Below are positions 63,845 to 64,000 of a stretch of DNA of 64,000 nucleotides, piece by piece. Within the stretch, counting starts at the first letter, position 1. Each line of letters begins with the position of its first letter. The notes below the pieces were generated by a model, which was not told where the DNA came from, did not search any database, and was given only the letters and a program-made list of their open reading frames with translations. The stretch is from JADJOY01 sp016713535 [NCBI: Deltaproteobacteria bacterium] (GTDB taxonomy: Bacteria > JADJOY01). Position numbers and translations under genes: made by a program. The stretch lies in assembly GCA_016713535.1 (NCBI GenBank), contig JADJOY010000017.1:84486-148485 (forward strand). The letters are read 5' to 3'.

Positions 63845-63955
63845 GGGGGGCCGTTCCAGCCCCCCGCCCGCGCTGGAGCCGCGGCGCTCCGTCGCCGCGG
63901 ATTCGCGTGGGTCCCATCCCGAGGCGCTCGGCTCACGCTCGCGGCGTTGCGCTGA
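63845..63955 (+). repeat. composite palindromic repeat, family B (second copy)
   Basis: Just after the trxB stop. GTTCCAGCCCCCCGCCCGCG is shared exactly with the copy at 24946; ATTCGCGTGGGTCCCATCCC and a GCTCGCGGCG-type tail match with changes. The middle differs. Confidence 0.6.
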
Positions 63956-64000
63956 GGCTGTGGATCTTTCCCTCTGGGTTGCTGACGCAAGCCGCGTACG

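Overview
This is a GC-rich chromosomal segment (about 70 % G+C by eye) from a Gram-negative bacterium. Lipobox and Sec signals, HslUV/FtsH, XerC and heme A synthesis genes all fit. The gene order xerC-hslV-hslU-argB-argD-argF-argG, homodimer-type AceE, a DUF4388 protein, a ctaA-ctaB-ABC-DUF420 cluster and very-long-chain-type acyl-CoA dehydrogenase suggest the former Deltaproteobacteria (Myxococcota or a relative). That placement is inference. The genes are ordinary chromosomal genes: no phage, plasmid, IS transposase, CRISPR, tRNA or rRNA was seen.

Layout. 1-9.3 kb (minus strand): XerC, the HslUV protease, arginine biosynthesis (ArgB, D, F, G; no argH) and a secreted lipoprotein, after a 3'-fragment of a DUF697-like gene. 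9.7-18.4 kb (plus): an acyl-CoA dehydrogenase with its own promoter and terminator, an LMF1-like membrane protein, an HtrA-like protease, FtsH, exonuclease III and a glycosyltransferase-like protein. 18.5-31.4 kb: mixed accessory genes, including a large TPR protein, an AGPS-like FAD enzyme, a TetR-MAPEG pair with a damaged 5' end, an arginase-fold protein, an aldo/keto reductase and small secreted or membrane proteins. 31.5-34.5 kb (minus): a YdeP-type molybdopterin oxidoreductase and a LON-domain protein. 34.6-40.6 kb (plus): the pyruvate dehydrogenase complex aceE-aceF-lpd. 40.8-48.2 kb (plus): a TPR/zinc-ribbon membrane protein, DUF4388 protein, PhoH, YbeY, a glycosyltransferase, peptide deformylase and a methyltransferase. 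48.5-53.2 kb (minus): a cytochrome-oxidase assembly operon (COX2-like hairpin protein, CtaA, CtaB, ABC ATPase, ABC permease, DUF420) behind a strong promoter with a palindromic operator candidate. 53.4-64 kb: an SCP2-like protein, a Cys-rich small protein, GlgC, a PAP2-glycosyltransferase fusion, a second acyl-CoA dehydrogenase, an ATP-grasp protein, an M48 protease and thioredoxin reductase.

Two properties run through the whole window. First, about 17 single- or two-base frameshifts break conserved genes, including essential-type genes (ftsH, ybeY's neighbour phoH, trxB). The protein sequence resumes exactly in another frame, often at a homopolymer, so most are probably sequencing or assembly errors. 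For these genes I give the whole span and the break points. Second, the intergenic regions hold at least three families of GC-rich palindromes. One has a GTAG (or GTGG/GTCG) foot and sometimes occurs as inverted pairs, as expected of REP/REPIN elements.
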